DNA of 64,000 bases from Parabacteroides distasonis ATCC 8503 (GCF_000012845.1 NC_009615.1:1945501-2009500), one strand, 5' to 3'; shown: positions 51,032-59,926, counted from the stretch's first letter. The notes: generated by a model from the sequence alone, not told the origin. Numbers and translations: made by a program.

Positions 51032-52855
51032 ATGAAGAAATACTTTTTAGCGGTAGCTAGTTTTTTTATTTATTCTCATATCAGTCTAGGCCAAGTGTAT
51101 CCGGGGCAGATGGATTCCACGTTTGTCCCTGTACGGAGTCACCACTATGACCCGGAGTTAACATTTGATTTTTGCGTGAATGAACCCGCTTGGAGCAATC
51201 AGGCGGGTATCCATTCCGCCTTCGGATCGACCGACCGGCTTTATTTCCGGAAAGAAGTACCCGTAAACCATGACAACGATTTATCATCTTCCTACTCTAC
51301 GACCGTTTGGAGGGGGGAAAGAGCGAATGCCCAGATATTGGTATGGTCGTCAGAAGCGTTGGAACAAGTACGTGTCTCTACGCAAGACTTGAGGAGCGCC
51401 GAGGGAAACATCATCCCGAAAGACCGGATTACCTTCGAGTTGGTGCGTTACGTATTGTCCAATTATCCGTATGCCGAGAAAAAAGCCATCTGCGGGGAAT
51501 CTCCCTACAAATCCGGCTTCTCGATGCCAGACCGTTTCGAGACGCTGGACCGCTTCGATCTCCCTTCCCAAACCACCCGTCCGGTATGGATGATGGTGGA
51601 TGTGCCGAGAGGAACCGCTCCCGGTACGTATAAAGGCAAAGTGGAGGTACGGGCGAAAGGCAAGGCTCCTCAACTATTGAATCTGGAGATCGTGGTGCAA
51701 AACCAGTTGCTCCCCTATCCGAAAGACTGGAAATACCGTCTGGACCTATGGCAGAACCCATGGGCCGTGGCATGGTACAATCACGTGGAACCTTGGTCAC
51801 CAGAACATAAGATGCTTCTCAAGCAGCATTTGAAGCATTATGCCGACGCAGGTGGTACCTACATCACGACTTATGGAGTACATTCTCCTTGGTCCGATAA
51901 CTCCTATATGATCGAGGGGGGTATGATCGAGTGGATCAAGAAAGCAGACGGCACATGGGCCTTCGACTACAAGATCTTCGACGAGTACGTAGAATTAGCG
52001 ATGGAATGTGGCATCGACGAGGCAATCACCCTCTACACCCCGATTCCTTGGGGATTCCGTCACCGCTATAAGGACGAGGCTACAGGCGATTATTCTTATA
52101 TCAACTGGGCGCCAAGCTCGGAGGAATTCAAGAAGATGTGGAATATCTTCCTCACGGATTTCAAGTTCCATCTGGAGGCTAAAAGCTGGTTGGACATCAC
52201 CTATATCGGAATCAACGAGAATCCGATGGAAGAGACCTTAGCGGCTATCCATGTCGTGCGTAACCATGATAAATGCTGGAAGATCACTTACGCCGGCAAT
52301 TGGCATAAGGAATTGGACGGACTGCTGGACGATTATTCTTTCCTCTACGGGGAGGAACCTACCATCACCGAGCAAAAGGCACGGACCGCCACCGGACGCA
52401 CGTCCACCGTATACGTATGCTGTAACCCGCCGATCCCGAACAACTTCGTGTTCTCACCTCCTATCGAGGGACGTTGGATCAGTTGGTATGTAATGGCGTA
52501 TGGGTACGACGGCTTCTTGCGATGGGCTTACGACGCTTGGCCGGAAGATGCCGATCGCGACGCACGTCATGGCTCTTGGGCGGCGGGCGACTGCTATATG
52601 GTATATCCGGGAGGCAAGAGTTGCATCCGCTTCGAGAAGATGAGAGAGGGTATCGTGGATTTCGAGAAGGTCCGTATCTTACGGGAGCTGACCGCCCAAT
52701 CGGGTAATGCTCAAGCCCAAGGCTTATTGAAGCAGCTGGACCAACATTTGTCCATCTTCCCCAAAGAGAAAGAGTTCGACGAGAGCAAGATATCGGCAGA
52801 CGTACGTAAGGGTAACCTCATCATCCGTCAACTGTCCGATCTATTGGCGAAATAA
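51032..52855 (+). CDS. Exported DUF4091 protein, GH123-like glycoside hydrolase
   Basis: 607 residues with a signal peptide (to about 20, SLGQ). An N-terminal beta-sandwich (about 40-220: STTVWRGERANAQILVWSSE) is followed by a TIM-barrel-like domain with Trp/Asp/Glu-rich loops: YADAGGTYITTYGVHSPW near 270, ITLYTPIPWGFR near 335, ITYIGINENPMEETL near 390, and the DUF4091 signature FLRWAYDAWPEDADRDARHG near 498 then FEKMREGIVDFEKVRIL. GH123 relatives are beta-N-acetylgalactosaminidases, so a GalNAc-containing glycan is a candidate target, but the activity of this branch is not established. Located directly after susCD in PUL2. Confidence 0.82.
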   Translation: MKKYFLAVASFFIYSHISLGQVYPGQMDSTFVPVRSHHYDPELTFDFCVNEPAWSNQAGIHSAFGSTDRLYFRKEVPVNHDNDLSSSYSTTVWRGERANAQILVWSSEALEQVRVSTQDLRSAEGNIIPKDRITFELVRYVLSNYPYAEKKAICGESPYKSGFSMPDRFETLDRFDLPSQTTRPVWMMVDVPRGTAPGTYKGKVEVRAKGKAPQLLNLEIVVQNQLLPYPKDWKYRLDLWQNPWAVAWYNHVEPWSPEHKMLLKQHLKHYADAGGTYITTYGVHSPWSDNSYMIEGGMIEWIKKADGTWAFDYKIFDEYVELAMECGIDEAITLYTPIPWGFRHRYKDEATGDYSYINWAPSSEEFKKMWNIFLTDFKFHLEAKSWLDITYIGINENPMEETLAAIHVVRNHDKCWKITYAGNWHKELDGLLDDYSFLYGEEPTITEQKARTATGRTSTVYVCCNPPIPNNFVFSPPIEGRWISWYVMAYGYDGFLRWAYDAWPEDADRDARHGSWAAGDCYMVYPGGKSCIRFEKMREGIVDFEKVRILRELTAQSGNAQAQGLLKQLDQHLSIFPKEKEFDESKISADVRKGNLIIRQLSDLLAK

Positions 52856-52878
52856 TGGGCTTATATAGCAGGAAAGAC

Positions 52879-54681
52879 ATGAAAGCATATCGTTTAATCC
52901 TATCACTCATGGCAAGCGTAGCCGTAGGGACAGCATTCTCGCAGACAACAGGTGTTGTTTGCGAGGAGTTCGACCAGATACAGCTGACGCACGTATTGAC
53001 GCCCACCGGCCCGCTACCGACTGCCTTGGACCCGAATGGCGTATACCCCTATATGAGTTATAGCGAGACCTCAAATCGTCCGGTGCCTAAAAGGTACCGG
53101 ATGATCTCGCTAGAGAACGAGAAAGTCAAGGCCATCATCTGCCCTGATCTTTGCGGGAAAGTAATATCCCTCACTCACAAGGAGAGCGGCAAGGAGGTCT
53201 TGTACAGGCCGGACGTAATCAAATACACACGGATATTACCCCGCTTCTATTTCGTGGCCGGGGGGATCGAGGTCAGTTTCCCGATCTCCCACTCTCCCAC
53301 GCAAAATGAGCCGGTGCTTTATCAGATCGATCATACGGGAGACCGCACATATGTAACATGCGGAGAACGGGAATCTCATTACGGTATGCAATGGTCTGTA
53401 GAATATTCCTTAGGAGATAAGGACGAATGCCTTACCCAAAGGGTTGTTTACTACAACCCGGGAAAGCAAGCCTATCCATGGATGTCATGGTCCAACGCCG
53501 CCCTTCCTTGCGCACCGGATACCCAATACGATTTCCCGAACGGAACCGTATTATCCCATGCCTCCACGTTGGATACGATCGACTGGAAAACGGAAGGAAC
53601 CCATCATGAACGGGATATCAAAGAGATGACCGGCTACTTCTGGAAGACGAAAGACGTGAACGCTTTCGGGGCTTACACCCCCTCCTTGGGTAGCGGCCTC
53701 TACCACATCGCCGACGAATCCAGTACGCCCGGTATCAAGCTATGGAGTTATGGCGTAGCCGGCGACAAGGAATGGTCTATGCTCAGTACCCCCGACCGGC
53801 AGCCTTACGTAGAAATCCAAGGTGGCCCGATCAGCGACCAATCTATCAAGCTCGAATTGCGTCCCGGCGAGAAAAAGAATCACGTAGAATATTGGATACC
53901 GACAGATCATCCTTTGGATATCTATTCCTTAAAGGTTCCGGCATTAAGGCTTCGCCCGATCGATCGCATCCCGCTATTCGACTGGGCCCGGAAGAATGAA
54001 TCTTCCATCTGGATCGCCTTAGCCGATGCCTATAAGAATAAGTCCACGCTTCCCGCCGCCCCCTATCCGGAAGACGGGCAGTGGGCTCCATCCGGCATGG
54101 AAGATCTGGACGATGCTTTTCGTTGGGCGATCCAAATATCTCCCCGGCCGGAACGGGATTATTGGCAATTCCACTATGGGACTTGGTTGGCTGGAAGAGA
54201 ACGTGTAGAGGAGGCGATCGAACAACTATCCATTCCGGATATCGATCTGGCGAAAGCTTTATTGGCAAGGCTATATGTTCGTCGGCAGGCGTGGGAAAAG
54301 GCGAGAGATACTTACGCCGCTATCCCCGAGACCTCGTGGTTGAACCTACATCCCCAGTTGGTTATCGAGCGGGATAAAGTATTAAAGAAGTTTGGAACAG
54401 AGGCTTTACCGGAACGGGAAAAATGGTTGGATAAGATAAACGCGTCCTCTGATGAATGGGTGGTCGAGCGAAAGGTACAGCTACTGATTGATAAGAAGCA
54501 ATATCAAGAAGCCAAGGATTTATTACTATCCACCCATTTCCAGAAAGTGCATCAAACTTACACCCGTACGGGACTTTGGGAACAGATCAACGAAGGCTTG
54601 GGCCTCTCCCCGCAACCTGTACCGGAACAACTCGGCGAGGATCGCTTAGCCCGGTTCGGTGCCTATCGGGAATATGAATAA
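52879..54681 (+). CDS. Exported DUF5107-domain protein with C-terminal helical repeats
   Basis: About 600 residues: signal peptide (MKAYRLILSLMASVAVG), an N-terminal galactose-mutarotase-like beta-sandwich (about 30-350: YRMISLENEKVKAIICPDLC, then FVAGGIEVSFPISHSPTQNE), and a C-terminal region (about 370-590) of TPR-like helix pairs (FHYGTWLAGRERVEEAIEQL). DUF5107 proteins accompany glycan-degrading genes; no activity is assigned. An in-frame ATG at 52855 overlaps the stop of the previous gene (TAATG), but the ATG at 52879 has an AGGAAAG just upstream and starts a proper signal peptide, so it is preferred. Last gene of PUL2, ending 14 bases before the convergent sigma gene. Confidence 0.8.
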   Translation: MKAYRLILSLMASVAVGTAFSQTTGVVCEEFDQIQLTHVLTPTGPLPTALDPNGVYPYMSYSETSNRPVPKRYRMISLENEKVKAIICPDLCGKVISLTHKESGKEVLYRPDVIKYTRILPRFYFVAGGIEVSFPISHSPTQNEPVLYQIDHTGDRTYVTCGERESHYGMQWSVEYSLGDKDECLTQRVVYYNPGKQAYPWMSWSNAALPCAPDTQYDFPNGTVLSHASTLDTIDWKTEGTHHERDIKEMTGYFWKTKDVNAFGAYTPSLGSGLYHIADESSTPGIKLWSYGVAGDKEWSMLSTPDRQPYVEIQGGPISDQSIKLELRPGEKKNHVEYWIPTDHPLDIYSLKVPALRLRPIDRIPLFDWARKNESSIWIALADAYKNKSTLPAAPYPEDGQWAPSGMEDLDDAFRWAIQISPRPERDYWQFHYGTWLAGRERVEEAIEQLSIPDIDLAKALLARLYVRRQAWEKARDTYAAIPETSWLNLHPQLVIERDKVLKKFGTEALPEREKWLDKINASSDEWVVERKVQLLIDKKQYQEAKDLLLSTHFQKVHQTYTRTGLWEQINEGLGLSPQPVPEQLGEDRLARFGAYREYE

Positions 54682-54695
54682 AGGGAGGTGTGTTT

Positions 54696-55274
54696 TTAGA
54701 GCAGTAGCTTCATATAAGTCTCCGCATATTTAGCCAGAAACGCCCGGATCACTTTCAAGGCCGTAGAGATATGTTGTTGTACCGTATATACCGAGATACC
54801 CAAACTGTCGGCTATCTCCTTATGGGATTTCATATCTTTACGGCTCATATCAAAAACCCTTTTTTGTTGTGGGGTCAACGTTTCAAGCGCCTTATCCAAC
54901 AATGCGTTTAAATCCGTATCCAATACCGAGTCCTCCGTCTCGTTCGTGCTATCCAATGAGGCGGACCGTATCTTATCCCTCAGCTCCAACTCACGATCCA
55001 GTCCCGCCAACAGGTTTAAGATCCGATTTTTCACGATCGTATACACATACGGGCCAAAAGGTACATTCGGGTTCAAGAAACGGCGATTCTGCCAAATAGA
55101 GGCGAAAGCATCCTGAAAAACATCTTCCGCCATATCCCGGGATTTAAGGAATTTCAAGGAAAACCACATCAAGCGGTCCTTATACAGGGCATATAATTCA
55201 CAAAAGGCCGACTCGTCCCCTTCTAGCAAGTCCGCCACAAGCCTTCTTTCTTTCTCTGAATCAATGTCTGCCAT
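54696..55274 (-). CDS. ECF-type RNA polymerase sigma-70 factor (near PUL2)
   Basis: 192 residues with region 2 (FCELYALYKDRLMWFSLKFL, DMAEDVFQDAFASIWQNRRF near 49, GPYVYTIVKNRILNLL near 73) and region 4 (LTPQQKRVFDMSRKDMKSHK then EIADSLGISVYTVQQHISTA near 160). The frame stays open to 55652, but those codons overlap the topB promoter and start; ATG 55274 (MADIDSEKER) matches the family. It is convergent with the DUF5107 gene and divergent from topB. Probable partner: the PUL2 FecR about 9 kb away, an unusual separation, or an anti-sigma elsewhere. Confidence 0.92.
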   Translation of the reverse strand: MADIDSEKERRLVADLLEGDESAFCELYALYKDRLMWFSLKFLKSRDMAEDVFQDAFASIWQNRRFLNPNVPFGPYVYTIVKNRILNLLAGLDRELELRDKIRSASLDSTNETEDSVLDTDLNALLDKALETLTPQQKRVFDMSRKDMKSHKEIADSLGISVYTVQQHISTALKVIRAFLAKYAETYMKLLL

Positions 55275-55400
55275 TCGACTTATTCTCCCACTTCGATTAC
55301 ATAGGTTCAAATGTATGCAAAATTCCCAAAGGTAAAAACAAATTGAACCAAAATCAGCAACTCCATCATACAGCTTTATAAACTCACGATAACAAACATC

Positions 55401-55432
55401 TTTGCTCATTCGGAAATAATCATGTATTTTTG
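55401..55432 (+). promoter_or_regulatory. Predicted promoter of topB
   Basis: TTTG at 55401-55404, a 20-base spacer, then TATTTTTG at 55425-55432: a full -33/-7 match with ideal spacing. The ATG is 31 bases downstream. An upstream frame starting at 55430 would begin inside the -7 box, which supports the shorter start. Confidence 0.7.
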
Positions 55433-55462
55433 TCTGTTCATTTAAGAAAGGATGATGTATTG

Positions 55463-57556
55463 ATGAAAGTTTGTATCGCCGAAAAGCCGAGTGTGGCCCG
55501 GGAAATCGCGGAAGTATTAGGGGCAACCCAACGAATGAATGGGTATATCGAAGGAAACGGATATCAGGTAACTTGGACATTCGGGCATTTGTGTACCCTG
55601 AAAGAACCGCATGAATACGCGGAGAACTGGAAACGCTGGAGTCTGGGGTCACTACCTATGATCCCTCCCCGGTTCGGTATCAAACTAATCGAGAATCCTA
55701 CGTATGAGCAACAATTCAAGGTAATCGAGAGCCTGATGCAAAATGCCGAGATGGTCATTAACTGCGGTGATGCCGGCCAAGAGGGAGAGCTGATCCAACG
55801 CTGGGTCATGCAAAAGGCAGGTTGTAAATGCCCGGTCTACCGCCTTTGGATCTCCTCGCTTACGGAGGAGGCGATTCGGGAAGGTTTCCAAAAACTAAAA
55901 GAACAGACGGAATTCAATAAGTTATATGAGGCCGGGCTATCCCGTGCCATCGGTGACTGGTTGCTGGGGATGAACGCCACCCGCCTTTATACCTTGCGCT
56001 ACGGGCAGAACCGGCAGGTATTATCGATCGGCCGTGTGCAAACCCCGACGCTCGCCTTGATCGTAAACCGGCAAGCCGAGATCGACAATTTCAAACCGGA
56101 ACCCTATTGGGAATTAAAGACCATTTACAGGAATACGACTTTCTCCGCCACGAAAGGTAAGTTCACGAAGAAAGAGGAAGGTGAGGCTTTTCTGGAGAAG
56201 GTAAAGGAACAGGATTTTACCGTTACCAGTATCACCGAGAAGAAAGGGAAGGAATTCGCCCCTCGCCTATTCGACTTGACCTCGTTGCAGGTGGAATGTA
56301 ATAAGAAATTCGCGTTTACGGCGGACGATACCCTAAAGCTGATCCAATCGCTCTACGAGAAGAAGGTGACAACCTACCCGCGTGTCGACACGACTTTCCT
56401 TAGTGATGATATTTATCCGAAAGTTCCCAATACCTTGAAAGGGCTGGTGGATTATACGGAGCTTACCGCTCCTTTGATGAATCAGAAATTGCCGAAGAGC
56501 AAGAAAGTGTTTGATAACTCGAAGGTTACCGATCACCATGCGATCATCCCTACCGGAGTCCCCGCCCGCAATCTTACGGATACGGAACGGAAGGTGTACG
56601 ATTTGGTAGCCCGTCGTTTTATCGCCGCCTTTTATCCGGATTGCGAGATATCGACCACTACGGTCTTGGGTCAAGTGGATAAGGTGGAATTCAAGGTAAC
56701 CGGAAAGCAAATCCTCAAACCGGGTTGGCGTGTCGTATTCGGAGCCGAGCAGAAAGATCCGGAGGCTGAACCTACCGAGGAAGAAGGCGTATTACCCGAT
56801 TTCGTGAAAGGAGAAAGCGGCCCGCATAAACCGATCTTGAAAGAGACTTGGACCCAGCCTCCGAAACCTTATACAGAAGCTACTTTATTGCGGGCGATGG
56901 AAACCGCCGGTAAATTAGTGGATAATGACGAGCTGCGGGATGCCTTAAAGGAAAACGGCATCGGCCGTCCTTCTACCCGTGCGGCGATCATCGAGACTTT
57001 ATTTAAGCGTAATTATATACGAAAGGAACGTAAGAATCTTTATCCCACCGCTACCGGCGCGGAATTGATCGGCACGATCCATGAGGAACTGCTGAAAAGC
57101 GCAGAGTTGACGGGGCTTTGGGAAAAGAAACTACGCCAGATTGAACGAGGGACTTATGAGGCCCGTACTTTTCTGGATGAGTTGAAGCAGATGGTAAACG
57201 AGGTCGTCATAAACGTCCTTTCCGACCAAACCCGGCGAACGATTACGATTGAGGATACGTCTAAAGCAGCTAAAGAAACTCCCAAAGACGAACCCAAGGA
57301 GAAAAAGGAAAAGAAACCTCGTAAGCCTCGTGCCAAGAAAGAGAAAGCAGAGGCTACTCCCGAATTGGAGCTTCCATCAACGGATAAGCCCGTTTGCCCC
57401 ATCTGTCACAAAGGCTCTATCCTCCGGGGCAAAACCGCTTATGGCTGCTCTGAATACAAGAATGGATGTACGTTCCGCTTGGATTACGCTACGTATGGAA
57501 ATAATTTAACGGATGAGGAGTTAGGTACGGTTATCAGTAAATTAAAGTCTATTTAA
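55463..57556 (+). CDS. topB: DNA topoisomerase III (type IA)
   Basis: Relaxes negatively supercoiled DNA and unlinks DNA through single-strand passage. The 697-residue protein shows the Toprim domain (CIAEKPSVAREIAEVLG at the N-terminus, NCGDAGQEGELIQRW near 90), QVLSIGRVQTPTLALIVNRQ near 180, the active-site tyrosine Tyr305 in TTYPRVDTTFLSDD, HHAIIPTG near 360, and GIGRPSTRAAIIETLFKR near 500. A Lys-rich linker (about 600-640) leads to a C-terminal zinc-finger-like module (CPICHKGSILRGKTAYGCSE). ATG 55463 is chosen over an alternative 11 codons upstream. Some topB copies ride on mobile elements, but no mobility gene is seen here. Confidence 0.94.
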   Translation: MKVCIAEKPSVAREIAEVLGATQRMNGYIEGNGYQVTWTFGHLCTLKEPHEYAENWKRWSLGSLPMIPPRFGIKLIENPTYEQQFKVIESLMQNAEMVINCGDAGQEGELIQRWVMQKAGCKCPVYRLWISSLTEEAIREGFQKLKEQTEFNKLYEAGLSRAIGDWLLGMNATRLYTLRYGQNRQVLSIGRVQTPTLALIVNRQAEIDNFKPEPYWELKTIYRNTTFSATKGKFTKKEEGEAFLEKVKEQDFTVTSITEKKGKEFAPRLFDLTSLQVECNKKFAFTADDTLKLIQSLYEKKVTTYPRVDTTFLSDDIYPKVPNTLKGLVDYTELTAPLMNQKLPKSKKVFDNSKVTDHHAIIPTGVPARNLTDTERKVYDLVARRFIAAFYPDCEISTTTVLGQVDKVEFKVTGKQILKPGWRVVFGAEQKDPEAEPTEEEGVLPDFVKGESGPHKPILKETWTQPPKPYTEATLLRAMETAGKLVDNDELRDALKENGIGRPSTRAAIIETLFKRNYIRKERKNLYPTATGAELIGTIHEELLKSAELTGLWEKKLRQIERGTYEARTFLDELKQMVNEVVINVLSDQTRRTITIEDTSKAAKETPKDEPKEKKEKKPRKPRAKKEKAEATPELELPSTDKPVCPICHKGSILRGKTAYGCSEYKNGCTFRLDYATYGNNLTDEELGTVISKLKSI

Positions 57557-57559
57557 AAT

Positions 57560-58051
57560 ATGAGAACAGAATGGTTTCCTCTGGTAAACGAGGAGGGTGA
57601 GACGATCGGAAAGGCTACTCGCAAGGAATGTCATAGCGGAAGTAAGTTGCTACATCCCGTAATCCATTTACATATCTTTAATAAGGATGGAGATCTATAT
57701 CTCCAAAAACGTTCCATGAACAAGGATATACAACCGGGAAAGTGGGACACGGCCGTAGGTGGGCATATTGATTATGGAGAAAGCGTGGAAGAGGCCCTGC
57801 GCCGTGAGGTTCGTGAGGAATTGGGCATTACTGATTTTACGCCTGTCTTCATCAAACGTTATATATTCGAGTCTTCCATAGAGAAGGAATTGGTAAACAG
57901 CTTCCGGACCACTTACGATGGCCCCATCACCCCCGATCCCGAGGAACTGGACGGAGGACGTTTCTGGCCGATCGAGGAGATCAAAGAGAATCTGGGGAAA
58001 GGCGCATTCACCCCGAATTTCGAAAAGGAATTCACCGCTATTTTCCTATAG
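57560..58051 (+). CDS. Nudix hydrolase (Idi-like branch), intact Nudix box
   Basis: 163-residue pyrophosphohydrolase, three bases after topB. The full box GHIDYGESVEEALRREVREE-LGI (Gly68 to Ile90) keeps every consensus residue, including Arg82, Glu83, Glu86 and Glu87. The N-terminus (FPLVNEEGETIGKATRKECH) and HPVIHLHIFNKDG give the pattern of the YfcD/isopentenyl-diphosphate-isomerase-like group. The substrate may be a nucleotide sugar or oxidised nucleotide; this cannot be decided. The contrast with the degenerate box of the regulator at 25187 is clear. Confidence 0.9.
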   Translation: MRTEWFPLVNEEGETIGKATRKECHSGSKLLHPVIHLHIFNKDGDLYLQKRSMNKDIQPGKWDTAVGGHIDYGESVEEALRREVREELGITDFTPVFIKRYIFESSIEKELVNSFRTTYDGPITPDPEELDGGRFWPIEEIKENLGKGAFTPNFEKEFTAIFL

Positions 58052-58394
58052 GATAAAAACGCTACACTTCAGCTAGAATAGTTATTCAAGAGCCTGTTCA
58101 TTCTTCGTAAGATACTGTTACATTCCACAAACCACGGCGTGAACTGTACAGACCACGACGTGAATTATACAAACCATGCTGTGGTCTGTACGATTCACGC
58201 CGTGGTTTGTGGAATGTAACTATATATGATTATCTTTATATATAGTAAATAAGATGTTTTGTCCTATAGTAATCGACCTATTATATTATAGCTGTAACCC
58301 CATATGTATCTTACCTCGAAACCTAACAATCTTTGCCTAAAGCACTAATACCTCTACCTTAAATCTAATGTTTGTTCAGACCTTAAAACTAATC
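58052..58394. other. 343-bp gap between convergent Nudix and DUF1080-PHP genes
   Basis: Its main content is the 104-bp repeat element at 58117-58220. The flank 58221-58394 is AT-rich without a recognised promoter, RNA gene or further hairpin of note. Confidence 0.6.
58117..58220. repeat. 104-bp element: four exact 21-bp units between perfect 27-bp terminal inverted repeats
   Basis: Bases 58117-58143 and 58194-58220 are perfect inverted copies (27 of 27). The element divides exactly into a 10-base outer arm, four 21-base units (58127-58147, 58148-58168, 58169-58189, 58190-58210) and a 10-base outer arm. Units 1-3 begin ACA-A/G-ACCA; unit 4 is close to the reverse complement of unit 1. In RNA it would form a long hairpin on either strand, which suits its place between convergent genes. 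No target-site duplication was seen. Confidence 0.9.
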
Positions 58395-59777
58395 TTATAT
58401 ATTAATGTGTGGTTTATACATATCTTGCGCTGTCAAACCGCATTCCTTTTTCATACGGATACAATAATCGAGCGTTCCTACCTCCGGCGTGATATTGTTG
58501 GAACCGAACGTGAACTTTACACCCGCGGCTTTCGCTTTCTGAATGATCGCTTTATTCGGAATATGATAAAGCTCGTTTATCTCCAAAGCCTTTCCACTTT
58601 TTGCCAAGGCATTCACGAAACGGTCGATACGCTCTTCTGTCCAAAACATATCATATCGGTCACTCATCGCATCGGGAAGGAAACAGGAATTCACGTACAT
58701 ATCGACCGGCTCTTCCAAGACAGAACAGATACGGTCCAACATCATATCCATATATGCTTGCTCATCATCGATAATCACTTCCTTGTTTACCCATAGGTGC
58801 GTACGCCGCCCCTTATGATCCAGAAACGTCATGGCATCGGTAAACACATAGTCAAAGCTGTTGCGGGCCGCCTCCGAAAAGGTTGTTACCCACTCACGTC
58901 CTTCCGCTTGCATAGCCAAGATAAAGGGTTGGGTACGCATGGTATCCAGATAATTATACAACTCCGTATCGTTCGTGATCGAGAAGCCGATGCCACAATT
59001 GATAGCCAAGCCATAATTAACACCCGTCTGGCGTGACTGCCGTGCGGCTACTTCCTTCGTCAATCCACCTTTTAAATGAACATGATAATCAAGCACGGGG
59101 AAGTCCTCTTGGTGCAAACGAATAATCTCGTCCGTCTGCTCATCCACGGCATTCGCCCATTGAGCGGGAATGTCTATTCCTTTCGCGCTGAACGCCTCTA
59201 ACGAGATATTCTTAAACTGAAGATTTCCACGTCCCGTACCTACCAGCGAGATAGTACCTTGGGATAACAATGCTTTAGCGTTCTCCTTCAAACGGAAAGG
59301 TTTGGAAGGCTCTATATATTCTACGACAGTCTCACCATTAATCCGCACCCGGATAAGCCGTCCTTCTACCCGGATATTCATCTTGAACCATTCGTTCTCT
59401 TTCACGAAACTCTTCGTCAGGTTCCGGACCGACACCAAGCTACCCGTCATCCGCCACCAAACCGGATCTTCCCGATCGTTGTTCAAGGCGATACGGTATC
59501 CTTTACGATCCGTAGCGTCTGTATGGATACCAATATAACCTTTGCCACCGGTCGTGGTACGTACATCCATATCTAACTCGAAGTTCGTATAGCCTTTGCC
59601 ATCGTTCAACAAGGCACGGGCGTTGGAACCGGCCAACGTAAGGACATCATTTTGTATGACTACGACGCCGGTTGTCTTCCATGCGTTGTGATCGACCGTA
59701 TCGGATACGTTCTCTTTCGTAAATCCCGTGAACACCAAACAGGCAATCACGGCAGCGATCATTAATTTAATCTTCAT
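58395..59777 (-). CDS. Exported two-domain protein: DUF1080 lectin-like domain plus PHP-like domain
   Basis: 460 residues with a signal peptide (to about 20, FTGFT). Residues about 30-195 form a DUF1080-type sandwich (GYTNFELDMDVRTTTGGKGY, IGIHTDATDRKGYRI, NEWFKMNIRVEGRLIRVRIN). Residues about 225-460 read as a PHP-type metal hydrolase: PVLDYHVHLKGGLT with the HxH near 230, FDYVFTDAMTFLDHKG near 315, ALEINELYHIP near 405 and VKFTFGSNN near 430. DUF1080 domains are linked to glycoside or keto-sugar hydrolases; PHP domains to phosphoesterases. The fusion suggests hydrolysis of a bound sugar ester, but no substrate can be named. Monocistronic. Confidence 0.8.
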   Translation of the reverse strand: MKIKLMIAAVIACLVFTGFTKENVSDTVDHNAWKTTGVVVIQNDVLTLAGSNARALLNDGKGYTNFELDMDVRTTTGGKGYIGIHTDATDRKGYRIALNNDREDPVWWRMTGSLVSVRNLTKSFVKENEWFKMNIRVEGRLIRVRINGETVVEYIEPSKPFRLKENAKALLSQGTISLVGTGRGNLQFKNISLEAFSAKGIDIPAQWANAVDEQTDEIIRLHQEDFPVLDYHVHLKGGLTKEVAARQSRQTGVNYGLAINCGIGFSITNDTELYNYLDTMRTQPFILAMQAEGREWVTTFSEAARNSFDYVFTDAMTFLDHKGRRTHLWVNKEVIIDDEQAYMDMMLDRICSVLEEPVDMYVNSCFLPDAMSDRYDMFWTEERIDRFVNALAKSGKALEINELYHIPNKAIIQKAKAAGVKFTFGSNNITPEVGTLDYCIRMKKECGLTAQDMYKPHINI

Positions 59778-59803
59778 GGCATCTCTTTTTAAAAGTTATG
59801 CCG

Positions 59804-59811
59804 CAAATGTA
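59804..59811 (-). promoter_or_regulatory. -7 promoter element for the DUF1080-PHP gene
   Basis: TACATTTG on the minus strand, full match to TAnnTTTG, 27 bases ahead of the ATG at 59777. A TTTG lies 15 bases upstream, shorter than the usual spacing. Confidence 0.45.
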
Positions 59812-59926
59812 TCCGGGAATAAGAAGCAAAAAGAAGATTGATATAAAAATGTAGACAGTACGATCCGCTATCCTATTAAATACAAATCAGTTAATAAAGA
59901 TCACCATCCTAAAAAATGTAGATTGA

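Noticed and set aside
54696-55652. 318-codon version of the second ECF sigma gene
   Set aside because: The first 126 codons overlap the topB promoter and coding start on the other strand; family length and the ATG at 55274 argue for 192 residues.
55463-57556. topB as evidence of an integrative element
   Set aside because: Topoisomerase III copies occur on conjugative elements, but no relaxase, integrase or tra gene is near and the base use matches the neighbours.
58117-58220. Classical intrinsic terminator only
   Set aside because: The stem is long, but the exact four-unit structure and lack of a U-run point to a repeat element; it may still stop transcription as a side effect.
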